64,000 nt of DNA, from contig JAYPQE010000003.1 in assembly GCA_038131795.1 (NCBI GenBank), forward strand, positions 1,240,001-1,304,000, written 5' to 3'. The stretch comes from Eutrophobius brisbanensis. GTDB taxonomy: Bacteria; Pseudomonadota; Gammaproteobacteria; Eutrophobiales; Eutrophobiaceae. Of this stretch, positions 45,062 to 54,116 are shown piece after piece (positions within the stretch are counted from its first letter, which is position 1; every line of letters begins with the position of its first letter). Made by a program: the position numbers and the translations under genes. Under the pieces are notes generated by a model that had not been told where the DNA came from, made no database searches, and worked only from the letters and a program-made list of their open reading frames with translations.

Positions 45062-46732
45062 CTAATAGCCGGAGGCGTCAAAATACTCACCCGTAAACGG
45101 CTCTGCCCCCAGGCTTAACAGTAACTCCGCCATCTCTTCATTGGCACCGGTCCCTGGAGTAACGCCCGGTCGCCGGTAACGATGATCATAATCCCCGTCA
45201 CCAATCTGCCGATAATAGCGTCCTTCAGGGTCGCCCAATGCAATCATCAATGGGGTCATGCCGTAACGGTCGGCGGCATTGATGTCCGCCCCCTGCTCCA
45301 CCAGGAACGTCACCATTTTTTTCCAGCCGCGGTAGGTGGCAAAATGCAATGCGGTACGGCCATCGGTAACACCTTTTTTCGGACCATCTTCTGCCAAGTG
45401 GGTAAGCCGATCATCAACTGTGCCGCCACCAAGCTCCATGGCCCGTTTGGCCGCCTCAATGGCACGATCTTCATATTCCGGCGGCAGGGCACGTTTCTCC
45501 GGCCCGGCACCCGTAGCCAGCATAAACAAGGTCGCTCCGCCGCTGGTGGTTGCACTCACATCAGAGACTTCTTCGAGGATATTCATGGCATCAATATCTC
45601 CAGATACAGCAGCCAGCAATAATGGGGTCGCTCCCACAGGTGAGATCATGGCCGGATTCTGGGTATGCCTTGCCACCAAATGGTAGTCCTGAAAAGGAAA
45701 CGCATGTTCTACCCGGGCATTGGGATCCGCACCATAATCCAGTAATACATTAATCATGCCTGTCATGTTAGGTCGTTCCCAGCCGACTTTGTCAGTAGGC
45801 TTTTCACTTGCACCCTGTAACTTCAGAAATCCTTCGTGCAGGGCGTAATGCAAGGGAGACAAACCCCAGGCGTCCTTGATATTGGGATCGGCACCGGCTT
45901 CAAGCAAGTACCTGGCCATCTCTTCCCGGCCACTGGCCATGGCGACTACCAGGGGACTGCCGTGTTCGGGATGGGATTCATTTATATAAGCGCCCGCATC
46001 AATCAGTATTTTTGCAGATTCCACATCACCCTGCTGGGCAGCAAAATACAGGGCGGTAAATCCACCAGAGACCTCTTTGAAACGAATTGTCGGCGGATAG
46101 TTCGACCCCCAGATACTGGTACCTGGTTCAATTTCTATTATATAAGGCTCTGGCTCAGGTATGATTTTTGACTTAAGGTGAACATTTGCACCATTTTCCA
46201 CCAGGACTTTTGTTACTGCCGGATGTTTCTCAGCAGCGGCCCACATCAATGCAGTTTGGCCTTCGAGATTTTCGGCCGCATTGATATTGGTGCCCTTGTC
46301 TATGAGCAATTTGACACTCTCTGCATCACCCGTGTTGGTACAGGTCATCAAGGGTGTCTCGCCTGTCTGTTTGGCTATGTTGGGGTTAGCCCCGGCATCA
46401 AGCAGGTCACGGACGATATCAGTATCACCATTTCGGCATGCAAGGTATAACGGGGTCACCCCGTAGTCATTGGCGGCATCAGGATTGGCACCGGAACGTA
46501 ACAGCAGTTCAACTGCCTGCTCATCACTTTTATATGCCGCCCATGCCAGTGCCGTTGTGCCATCAGCCCGTGCTGAATTCACATCGGCCTTACCTCGCAA
46601 CAGAGAACGGACAGAACCTATATCGCCCTGTTGAACTGCAGCCATTAAAGGCATTTCATCTGCAAGTATATTACTCACACAAAGACACAGTGCCAGTGAG
46701 ATGATTGTTCTTACCTTACACAACAACTTCAT
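45062..46732 (-). CDS. Secreted ankyrin-repeat protein
   Basis: 556 residues. Residues 1-24 are a signal peptide (IISLALCLCVSNILA, then DEMP). Almost the whole mature part is ankyrin repeats, about 12 by eye, several near-canonical (DGTTALAWAAYKSDEQAVELLLRSGANPD; DGRTALHFATYRGWKKMVTFLVEQGADIN), with longer insertions in repeats 5, 8 and 12. There is no catalytic domain. A periplasmic ankyrin solenoid probably binds protein partners. It lies 45 bp downstream of the DUF1552 gene and forms one operon with it and DUF1592; a partner role for one of those proteins is the simplest inference. Confidence 0.92.
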   Translation of the reverse strand: MKLLCKVRTIISLALCLCVSNILADEMPLMAAVQQGDIGSVRSLLRGKADVNSARADGTTALAWAAYKSDEQAVELLLRSGANPDAANDYGVTPLYLACRNGDTDIVRDLLDAGANPNIAKQTGETPLMTCTNTGDAESVKLLIDKGTNINAAENLEGQTALMWAAAEKHPAVTKVLVENGANVHLKSKIIPEPEPYIIEIEPGTSIWGSNYPPTIRFKEVSGGFTALYFAAQQGDVESAKILIDAGAYINESHPEHGSPLVVAMASGREEMARYLLEAGADPNIKDAWGLSPLHYALHEGFLKLQGASEKPTDKVGWERPNMTGMINVLLDYGADPNARVEHAFPFQDYHLVARHTQNPAMISPVGATPLLLAAVSGDIDAMNILEEVSDVSATTSGGATLFMLATGAGPEKRALPPEYEDRAIEAAKRAMELGGGTVDDRLTHLAEDGPKKGVTDGRTALHFATYRGWKKMVTFLVEQGADINAADRYGMTPLMIALGDPEGRYYRQIGDGDYDHRYRRPGVTPGTGANEEMAELLLSLGAEPFTGEYFDASGY

Positions 46733-46777
46733 ATCAAAGCTTCCTCCCAGAATACTGATTATTCGAAAGACCTTGTG

Positions 46778-48130
46778 CTAGACAAGGTCTTTCAATGTGC
46801 CAGTTGCATCGGCCGTTTCGTTTGAAAAATATTCCTCAGAGGGCGCGCCGGTCATTTCCAGCACAGACAGGTGCAGATTTGATAATGGCTCATCCATATG
46901 AACAATATGCCGGTTACCCCTGACCTTGCCCTGCGCCCCGCCGAATACAGCAACCGGCACCTTGTTATGGACGTGGTTGTTAGCATCACTCAAACCGCCA
47001 CCGGCAACTATTACAGAGTTGTCCAGCATGGTGGAACCATCGGCTTCCGCGGCATTCTTCATCTTATCCAGGAAGTATGCCAGCATGTTGCTCTGGTAGA
47101 GGTCCACCTTCTTCAACAGACTGATTGCGGTGGGATCACCCTTATGGTGTGACAGTGAATGGTGTCCATCACGAGCACCCAGTTCAGTGTAATTTCGGTT
47201 AGTCCCTTCGTGACCAAACATAAATGAGATCACCCGGGTCATGTCTGAACGGTAGGCAAGGAACATAAGATCGAAGATCAGGTGACTATGCTCCATCACA
47301 TCGGTGGGTATACCGCTAGGTCGACTGATGTCCACCTGGGCCATACTATCTCCTGAGGCCGTCCTGGATTCCACTGCCTGAATTCCGCGCTCAACTTCCC
47401 GAACAGCGCTCAGGTATTCATCCAGCTTATAACGGTCATTGGCACCCACGTCCTTCATGAGACGTTGCACCCGGCCACTGACTGAATCCAGCACACTACT
47501 CTGTCTGCTGATCCGCCGTTTCATGGCCTCCTGGTTCATGTTATCGGTGTCACCAAACAATCTTTCAAAGACTTTTCTGGGGTTGTTTTCAACGGGTAAC
47601 GGCGTCGTTGGTGTCTTCCAGCTAATGGTCGAGGTATAGTAAGGCTGGTAATCTCCACCACCCTGACCGACCCATTCCGGGGTATCCAGGCTTAATTCTA
47701 GGGACAGCAATGGACTGTCTTGTCCGATGTGTTTGGCGATAATCTGATCCATGGAGACACCCACCCTGTCACCAAATGGATGGACACCGGTTAAATAGGC
47801 TGCGCATGGCCTTGCATGCGGGCCACCCCTCTCTCCAGGCAACAGGTCTGAACATTTAATGTCCATTCCACTGATGACAAGCATCTGGTCCTTATAGGGA
47901 GCAAAGGGTTCGAGTGTCGGGGTCAACTCAAAATTTTCCCCCACTGTTTTCGGCGTCCAGGAATCCATCACCCTGCCGGTGGTCAGGTAGACATTACCCA
48001 CCTTGAGAGATGGCTTGACGTTGGATGCGGCCAGTGCCGGCACCATGGCATCGAGAAATGGCAGCGCAATGGTTGCACCTGCACCCTTTAAAAATGTCCG
48101 TCTAGGGATCGCCCGTTTAAATATCATCAT
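46778..48130 (-). CDS. DUF1552-family protein, Tat-exported
   Basis: 450 residues. Twin-arginine leader PRRTFLKGAGATIALPFLDAMVPALA at about 9-34. The rest follows the DUF1552 pattern: LVISGMDIKCSDLLPGERGGPHARPCAAYLTGV, MDQIIAKHIGQDSPLLSLELSLD, RVISFMFGHEGTNRNY and GGGLSDANNHVHNKVPVAVFGGAQGKVRGNRHI. The His/Asp-rich motifs recall the alkaline-phosphatase-like fold of DUF1501 relatives. The biochemical activity is not established. Its start overlaps the DUF1592 stop (ATGA), so translation is coupled; these two families almost always travel together in Planctomycetes and marine proteobacteria. Confidence 0.92.
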   Translation of the reverse strand: MMIFKRAIPRRTFLKGAGATIALPFLDAMVPALAASNVKPSLKVGNVYLTTGRVMDSWTPKTVGENFELTPTLEPFAPYKDQMLVISGMDIKCSDLLPGERGGPHARPCAAYLTGVHPFGDRVGVSMDQIIAKHIGQDSPLLSLELSLDTPEWVGQGGGDYQPYYTSTISWKTPTTPLPVENNPRKVFERLFGDTDNMNQEAMKRRISRQSSVLDSVSGRVQRLMKDVGANDRYKLDEYLSAVREVERGIQAVESRTASGDSMAQVDISRPSGIPTDVMEHSHLIFDLMFLAYRSDMTRVISFMFGHEGTNRNYTELGARDGHHSLSHHKGDPTAISLLKKVDLYQSNMLAYFLDKMKNAAEADGSTMLDNSVIVAGGGLSDANNHVHNKVPVAVFGGAQGKVRGNRHIVHMDEPLSNLHLSVLEMTGAPSEEYFSNETADATGTLKDLV

Positions 48131-50562
48131 TTTCTTACCCTCCTGTTTTGGAATGGTGTGCTTTCAATTATTCCTAAGATTAGTGAAGACCATTTGTAAT
48201 CATCATTTTCCAAGTTTTCTGCAATTTCGCGTACCGCAGGCATGTCGTAATATTCAACGCTTCTACCCAGGGCATAGGTCATGACCTTCTGGGTCACAGT
48301 ATTGGCAAACCTGTCTGTGTGCTTCAGGAAATTCTTTTTAAAGCCTTCTGTATCCTCAAAGGGACTGCCATCAAACAAGATACCTGAAGAATCAACATCG
48401 GCATCTGCTTCTTCATAGCGGGCCCGGTATGACCCAACTGCATCAAAGTTTTCCAACGCAAAGCCGATGGGGTCCATTAGCTTGTGACAGGAAGCACATA
48501 CTGGATTAGCGCGATGGGCTTCCATGGCCTCTTTTAGTGTCAGCACTTTGCCTGAATCATCTTCCAGGATAAGCTGAGCTTGAACACTATCCGGGGGTGG
48601 CGGTGGAGGCATACTCAGCAGAGTCTCAAGCACCCATTTACCCCTCACCACTGGCGAGGTACGGTTATTGAATGCCGTGCCGGCGAGGATGCCACCCTTA
48701 CCCAACAAGCCTTTTCTTTGCTCGAAGGAATCAAGGTCTATCTTTCTAAACCGGCTTCCATATATATCCGGTATCCCGTAGTGTTTGGCCAGCCGTTCAT
48801 TGACAAATGTATAATCAGAGGTCAGGACCTCCATGATGCTCTCGTCATTTCGCACCATACTGGTAAACCAGAGTTGCAATTCCTGTTTAAAGGCCTGACG
48901 TAGTTCCTCATCAAATTCGGGAAAAATTTCCTGGTTAGGTGCAGAGGCATCAATGTTCCTCACCGCCAACCATTGTCTGCCGAAATTATCGATAAAGGCC
49001 GAGGACCGTGGGTCCTGCAACATGCGATCCACCTGTTTCCTCAATTCGCGACTGTTTCTTAACCGGCCTTTTTCTGCAACCTGCAATAATTCATCATCAG
49101 GTATGGTGCTCCAGAGGAAAAAGGACAAACGTGATGCAAGGTCCAGGTCACTGATGGGATAGACCTCACCCGCTGCCAGACCCTCAGGCTCCTGCTCGAT
49201 CCTGAACAGAAATTCAGGCCCCGCGAGAATACTCTGTAAGGCCAGCTCAATCCCACCATCAAAGTCACCGTCTTCTATACCATTTCTGAACAGCCCCATG
49301 AGCTCATCCATTTCATGCTGTTCCAGCGGGCGGCGATAGGCCAGTCTTGAGATACGTCCCAGGATGTTACGGGCACAGGCCTCGTCCCGCATGGAAGAAG
49401 GTTCACAGACAAATATCTTCTCCCGGCTTGGGGTATTCCCTGGTCCCCTGGCCTCAAATGGCCCGGTGATAGTAATACTGGCAACCTCTGGCTCGCCACC
49501 TTTATAAGATGCGATATCTGCCAGGGCCAATTGAGGTTCATAGATTCCCGTAGGTTTGGTGCTCTTGTTTATAAACGTAACGCCCACCAGGTGTGTCCCT
49601 GCTGTTGCCGGGAAACGGTAGACCAGTTCTTCATCAGCGGTAAACTCATATCCCACCTGGTCAGGGTCACCTGAATAATGAACCACCTGGTTTTCTGTAA
49701 AGATCGGGCCCGGCCGGCCAAAAAACTCTCCGCCGATATCGGCAGTACCAATTCGCTCATGATCCAGCCTGACATCGATGGTATGTTTATTTTTCAGGCC
49801 GCGGATATAACCCTCGATGTTCCTCTCAAGTTCCACCTTGATAGTGTATTCACCGTCCTGGGGGAAAAAATGTTTTATTGCCGTTCCACCCCTTGAACCA
49901 AACGGCAGGTCTTCACTCATCTGGTAATTCTGTCGGTATTCACTGGGGACAGTGTATTGCTCACTGGCGGGCTGCATGGATTTGGGTCCAATGGCCATGC
50001 GCGCAACCCGACCGGCAGCAAACATATAGCGCTCCATGAGCAATGGAGAGACCGAAAGGATCTCTGCGATGTTATCAAACCCATCACCCAGGTTATCGGC
50101 GGGCAATAATGCCTGACCATCAATCTCCAGAGCCAACAGATCACGGATGGCGTTGGCATATTCTGTACGGTTCAATCTATGGACAGTGGGCCTGCCGGGA
50201 TTCAGATCAGCCCTGGAGGCTTTATCCAGCTCACTATATAGATACCCAAGCATGTCCTGGTATTCATCTTCAGAAGGCCTGACCGGGATCCCCACTGGTG
50301 GCATGGCCCGCAATGACAGTTTGGTAATGACCTTTTCCCATAATGCCGGGTCTTGACTCACATCCTGTATGTTTGCCGTATCCAGCATGAGGCCGGCAGT
50401 CTTCAATGCCTGATTATGGCAGGAGACACAATTTCTATTTAACAGGTCCCGGTATTTAGATGATGTTTGCTGGGCACAGGCCACCGAGCTAAGCAAACCG
50501 CATAACAACGCAATGACACATACTATGTAGTGGTTGGGTTTAAAATATTTTCTGGACAACAC
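48127..50562 (-). CDS. DUF1592/DUF1588 multidomain c-type cytochrome-like protein
   Basis: 811 residues with a Sec leader (about 1-30). Domains in order: a PSCyt1-like heme site CVSCH at 45-49; DUF1587 (VHRLNRTEYANAIRDLLAL); a beta-rich segment about 215-350 (DGEYTIKVELERNIEGYIRG) that looks like an inserted carbohydrate-binding-type module; DUF1595 (RISRLAYRRPLEQHEMDELM); DUF1592 (ASRLSFFLWSTIPDDELL); DUF1588 with KGGILAGTAFNNRTSPVVRGKWVLETLL and a second CASCH at 689-693; DUF1585 at the C-terminus (MTYALGRSVEYYD). So it could carry two c-type hemes in the periplasm. The start is GTG with an AGGAG site. The reaction is unknown; a redox or hydrolytic step on a polymer is a guess. Confidence 0.9.
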   Translation of the reverse strand: MLSRKYFKPNHYIVCVIALLCGLLSSVACAQQTSSKYRDLLNRNCVSCHNQALKTAGLMLDTANIQDVSQDPALWEKVITKLSLRAMPPVGIPVRPSEDEYQDMLGYLYSELDKASRADLNPGRPTVHRLNRTEYANAIRDLLALEIDGQALLPADNLGDGFDNIAEILSVSPLLMERYMFAAGRVARMAIGPKSMQPASEQYTVPSEYRQNYQMSEDLPFGSRGGTAIKHFFPQDGEYTIKVELERNIEGYIRGLKNKHTIDVRLDHERIGTADIGGEFFGRPGPIFTENQVVHYSGDPDQVGYEFTADEELVYRFPATAGTHLVGVTFINKSTKPTGIYEPQLALADIASYKGGEPEVASITITGPFEARGPGNTPSREKIFVCEPSSMRDEACARNILGRISRLAYRRPLEQHEMDELMGLFRNGIEDGDFDGGIELALQSILAGPEFLFRIEQEPEGLAAGEVYPISDLDLASRLSFFLWSTIPDDELLQVAEKGRLRNSRELRKQVDRMLQDPRSSAFIDNFGRQWLAVRNIDASAPNQEIFPEFDEELRQAFKQELQLWFTSMVRNDESIMEVLTSDYTFVNERLAKHYGIPDIYGSRFRKIDLDSFEQRKGLLGKGGILAGTAFNNRTSPVVRGKWVLETLLSMPPPPPPDSVQAQLILEDDSGKVLTLKEAMEAHRANPVCASCHKLMDPIGFALENFDAVGSYRARYEEADADVDSSGILFDGSPFEDTEGFKKNFLKHTDRFANTVTQKVMTYALGRSVEYYDMPAVREIAENLENDDYKWSSLILGIIESTPFQNRRVRK

Positions 50563-50951
50563 TTCCCCGCTCTCCTGATTGATCAGATACGATAATGAAT
50601 TTACGGTATCCGTTTGAAAAATTTGAAAATTATATACGCATCATTATAGATCAAATTTCAGCATGAATTAAGGTCATAATGTGGTATCGCATTATCTCTG
50701 GTCAAGGAGATAAAATAGCCCTAACTTACTGATAAATATATAATTTTAAAGAGGTTCAAAAATATCATTCATTCGCATTTGCCATTATCAGGACCGGCCA
50801 TGACATCAGTGGGATTCTACTGCCATAAAAATCTGCGATTAAACCATTAGCCAAAGACCCTGGGCGAAACAACATCCAGGCCCTGATTTATGGTAATAAA
50901 AAAGGGCATGACTGATCAGTCATGCCCTCTTTCAAAGAGACAAGTATGTAA
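50563..50951. other. Intergenic region upstream of DUF1592
   Basis: 389 bp between the start of the DUF1592 gene and the stop of the first receptor gene. The part nearest DUF1592 is AT-rich and must carry its promoter, but I see no convincing -35/-10 pair. The part nearest the receptor holds the receptor terminator (50903-50928). No open frame of note. Confidence 0.6.
50897..50928 (-). terminator. Terminator of TonB-dependent receptor gene 1
   Basis: Perfect 26-bp palindrome at 50903-50928: AGGGCATGACTGA followed by its reverse complement. On the minus strand it is followed by five or more T. Confidence 0.88.
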
Positions 50952-53699
50952 TTAGAAGTTAAATTTAACCCTTGCTCCGTAGGTGGCGAAATTCGATGTT
51001 GTCACCTGGGCACTGGACTCGGCCACACCTTCCCCGGCAAAGTCTGCCTCCGGGTGATAAACCGGTTTCAACTCCATCAGGTTTCTACCATAAAATAATA
51101 GTGACCAATTGTCATCATTATCACCAAACTCGTAGGAGAGATTCACATCCCATCCACTGTCGTAGGAATAGACATTGGAAAAATCTCGGTCCGTGGTATA
51201 GGCAGAGGTACCGGTCACAGTCACATCGAAGTTGGACTTGTATCCTGCCAGAAGGGTGGGCAGTTCGTAACGGACGTTACCGGTGTACTGCCAGTTGGGC
51301 GCATTTCTGGCCTCCTGTCCTGAACGGTCTGCGGCACCCGGTGTACTACCGGTTGCCACACTTCCGTCAGCGGCAATACAACGTCCGGCAACACGGTCAT
51401 CATCGGTACAGATGGAAGTGGTAAAATCCAGAACGACACCATCAAGTAATGCCAGGTAACTACTGAGAGTCAGCCTGTCAGAGGCGGCATATCTTATACT
51501 TAACTCAATACCATCGGATTTCTGCGCGCCAACATTCTGGGTCACGTTACGATCAACCCCTTCCGAACGGTCTACAAAGGAAACCTGGGTACCCTTTATG
51601 TCCGTCGCAAATGCCGTCAGCTCAGCGGCCATATGTCCATCCATGAACGTGCCGCGCATACCGATTTCAAAGATCTCATATTCCTCTGGACCATAATTGA
51701 AGTCGTCTTCACGTAGAGGTAACTCGGAAACACCCATATCGTATCCACCGGACTTGAATGAGGTGGCATACTTACCATAAAAAGACACATTATCATTCGG
51801 TCGGTAACGCAGCACGATCTGTGGATCAAAAGAATCATCACTCGTTTTCAGATTATGGGTAACACAATGAGACAGGCCCAAACTTCCCAAACTGTTCGGA
51901 TCATTGTCTGCCAGATAAGTACCGCACTTGTCGGTAATCAGCGTACGTCCCACTATAGAGGGATTCACCAGGCCGGGATTCGCTGCCAGATAGGCAGCCG
52001 CCCTCGCTTGCCGTGCCCCACTACCTGTTGCATCCAGGCCATAGGGCAACTGCACATAGTCACCGGTGATGGAGTCTTCAACGATCCATTCTGCAATACG
52101 GTTGGTACCGCCACCGGTCTTACTTATGTCCGTATAACGGGCACCTACGTCCAGTGAAAACTGCTCATAGAAATTAAATGTCACCGCGGCAAATCCACTT
52201 AACCATTTTGCATCCTCAAATGTTCTGGAAGAGCGGATAGGGTTACGGGAGTTTGAACGGTAGGCATCGGACCAGGCCTCCAGATTGTTTTTCTGCCAGT
52301 ATAGGCCTGCCATCCACTCGATGGTACCACCAGTGGGTGATGAAACCCGGAATTCTTCACTCCATTGACCAAAGAATTCACCACGCTGTCTGGCATTAGT
52401 GATAAATGCACCACCACCAGAGTTGTAAGGGGAATTCCAGAACTCCTGACTACTAAATGCAGTTTTGGAAGTGAATTCGATACCATTATCCAATCGATAA
52501 GTCAGGTCCAGGATGGAATGCCATGGCTTGGAACCTGAACGGTCCTTCATATCGCAATTATCATAGTAATCCAGGACTGGCCGGATACCAGCGCTGCCAG
52601 ATGGGCCAACGACAGTACCGCCGCCTACCAGGGCGTCCCCGCCCCTGAAGACCTGCAACCCACCTTCACGAAAACACTGGGTCATATCCATCACGATACC
52701 GGAGTTACTGCCGGATGCCTCTGTCAAACGAGGCAGGCCTGCAGCTTCCCTTAGGTCCGATTCAACTCGGGGGTTGAGAAATGTATCGTACAGAATACCT
52801 GTCCGGGTAAATTCGCCTACCTTCTGGTTAACAGGTGGTACATTGGCACTTAGTATTCCCGTAATCGGTGAACTTAGACCATGGGTCAACTTGGCTTCAG
52901 CCAGGTTACCCCTGCTCTCCAGTAAAACCGGTTGCGCCCGGGGGCCAAGATCATTATCGGAAACTTCATACTTTAATGTAGCCTGAAAATTATCGGTAGG
53001 TGCCCACTGTGTAGTGATTCGGAATGTCTTGTATTCTCTCTCAGGAAATTTTTTCCCCGTGAAGTAGTCACGTAAGAAACCGTCAAACCGATAGTACTTG
53101 GCAGCGACACGTACACCAAAGGTATCGGTGATTGGTCCGCCAAAGGCGCCCTCTACGGATTTCTTGCCGAACCTTCCAAAATCTCCAGAAAGTGTGCCTT
53201 CCCATTCATTGCCCGGTTTACGGGTCTCAATATTGAGTGCACCGGCAGCAGCATTCTGTCCAAAGAATACCGGTTGAGGACCTTTGAGGACTTCAACACG
53301 CTGAACATCAAGGTAACTGCTCAGTACCTGGGAACCACGACCCATATGAATACCATCAATAAAGGTCGGCACACCTTGTTCAATACCCAGGTTCTTACTT
53401 TGCGTACCGGCACCGCGCAGGATCAGTCCCTGTTCTTCTGACCAGGCCTTTATCACCAGACCGGGAGCGTATGTTGATAGAGATTCTAATGTATCAAACC
53501 CCTGGCGGGTCATGTCATCACCGGTAAAGGTTTGTAAAGAAACAGGCACATCCTGAAGACTCTGCTCACGACGCTGGGCCGTTACCACAATCTCTTCAAG
53601 TTGTTGCGCCTGTAAATTCGGCATAGACCCCAGTGCCAGCGTTAGTGCAAGACCAGTAAGAACCGGTTTTGAGTTTTTTGAAAAAATAAAATTAGTCAT
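50952..53699 (-). CDS. TonB-dependent receptor 1
   Basis: 915 residues. Signal peptide about 1-31 (GLALTLALGSMPNLQAQ), TonB box EEIVVTA at about 35-41, plug domain to about 165 (GVPTFIDGIHMGRGSQVLSSYLDVQRVEVLKGPQPVFFGQNAAAGALNIETRKP), then a 22-strand barrel ending in aromatic ...SNFATYGARVKFNF. It takes up an unknown ligand at the expense of the proton motive force. It is the most divergent of three tandem paralogs in its barrel loops. Conserved Cys pairs (for example in MDMTQCFREGG and YYDNCDMKD) suggest disulphides in extracellular loops. No transport partner gene or glycoside hydrolase is adjacent. Confidence 0.93.
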   Translation of the reverse strand: MTNFIFSKNSKPVLTGLALTLALGSMPNLQAQQLEEIVVTAQRREQSLQDVPVSLQTFTGDDMTRQGFDTLESLSTYAPGLVIKAWSEEQGLILRGAGTQSKNLGIEQGVPTFIDGIHMGRGSQVLSSYLDVQRVEVLKGPQPVFFGQNAAAGALNIETRKPGNEWEGTLSGDFGRFGKKSVEGAFGGPITDTFGVRVAAKYYRFDGFLRDYFTGKKFPEREYKTFRITTQWAPTDNFQATLKYEVSDNDLGPRAQPVLLESRGNLAEAKLTHGLSSPITGILSANVPPVNQKVGEFTRTGILYDTFLNPRVESDLREAAGLPRLTEASGSNSGIVMDMTQCFREGGLQVFRGGDALVGGGTVVGPSGSAGIRPVLDYYDNCDMKDRSGSKPWHSILDLTYRLDNGIEFTSKTAFSSQEFWNSPYNSGGGAFITNARQRGEFFGQWSEEFRVSSPTGGTIEWMAGLYWQKNNLEAWSDAYRSNSRNPIRSSRTFEDAKWLSGFAAVTFNFYEQFSLDVGARYTDISKTGGGTNRIAEWIVEDSITGDYVQLPYGLDATGSGARQARAAAYLAANPGLVNPSIVGRTLITDKCGTYLADNDPNSLGSLGLSHCVTHNLKTSDDSFDPQIVLRYRPNDNVSFYGKYATSFKSGGYDMGVSELPLREDDFNYGPEEYEIFEIGMRGTFMDGHMAAELTAFATDIKGTQVSFVDRSEGVDRNVTQNVGAQKSDGIELSIRYAASDRLTLSSYLALLDGVVLDFTTSICTDDDRVAGRCIAADGSVATGSTPGAADRSGQEARNAPNWQYTGNVRYELPTLLAGYKSNFDVTVTGTSAYTTDRDFSNVYSYDSGWDVNLSYEFGDNDDNWSLLFYGRNLMELKPVYHPEADFAGEGVAESSAQVTTSNFATYGARVKFNF

Positions 53700-53758
53700 A
53701 AGCTAACCTCTGAAATAGAAATTTATATTTGAAAAAACTAATGTGCTGAAAAAGTGGC

Positions 53759-53801
53759 GTTCTTATACTACATGCAACCAATAAAACACAAACGTTTTTT
53801 T
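53759..53801 (-). promoter_or_regulatory. Conserved promoter block of receptor 1
   Basis: 43-bp block that matches the one before receptor 2 at 38 of 43 positions. On the minus strand it offers TTTGTG and TAGTATAAG as -35 and -10 with 16 bp between the first six bases of each. It lies about 60 bp before the start codon. The conserved AAAAAAACGTTTGTG upstream part could also be an operator. Confidence 0.6.
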
Positions 53802-54054
53802 GCATAACTATTTGATTCTATTTAGTTTTTTTTGTTAGTTAACTAATTATTTTTTATTTGAAATCTATGTTAAAAATGCAGGTATAAATAATTTTTAAGC
53901 GGTTTTTTTTAATTTATAAAATATGTAATCAATATTATATTTATTTTGTCATATACATGAATTTGAAGATATGCTGTTTATTTTTTATCAGATGTAATGA
54001 ATCAGCTTATTACGAGTCAATATAGGGACATTTGACATCTCATATGAGGAAATG

Positions 54055-54085
54055 AAAAAAGGGTATGACCAACAGGCCATACCCT
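54055..54085 (-). terminator. Terminator of TonB-dependent receptor gene 2
   Basis: Stem GGGTATG/CATACCC (54061-54067 with 54078-54084), then T-rich on the minus strand (run of six). A few bases inside can also pair. Confidence 0.8.
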
Positions 54086-54116
54086 TTCAGGTTTTTGTTT
54101 AACTTAACTTACAGAT

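Larger units (their letters stand above)
53700..54116. other. AT-rich leader of receptor 1 and terminator of receptor 2
   Basis: 417 bp without a coding frame. The part near receptor 1 has the promoter block shared with receptor 2 (53759-53801). The middle is long AT-rich sequence. The end near receptor 2 carries its terminator (54055-54085). I see no small ORF with a ribosome-binding site. Confidence 0.65.
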
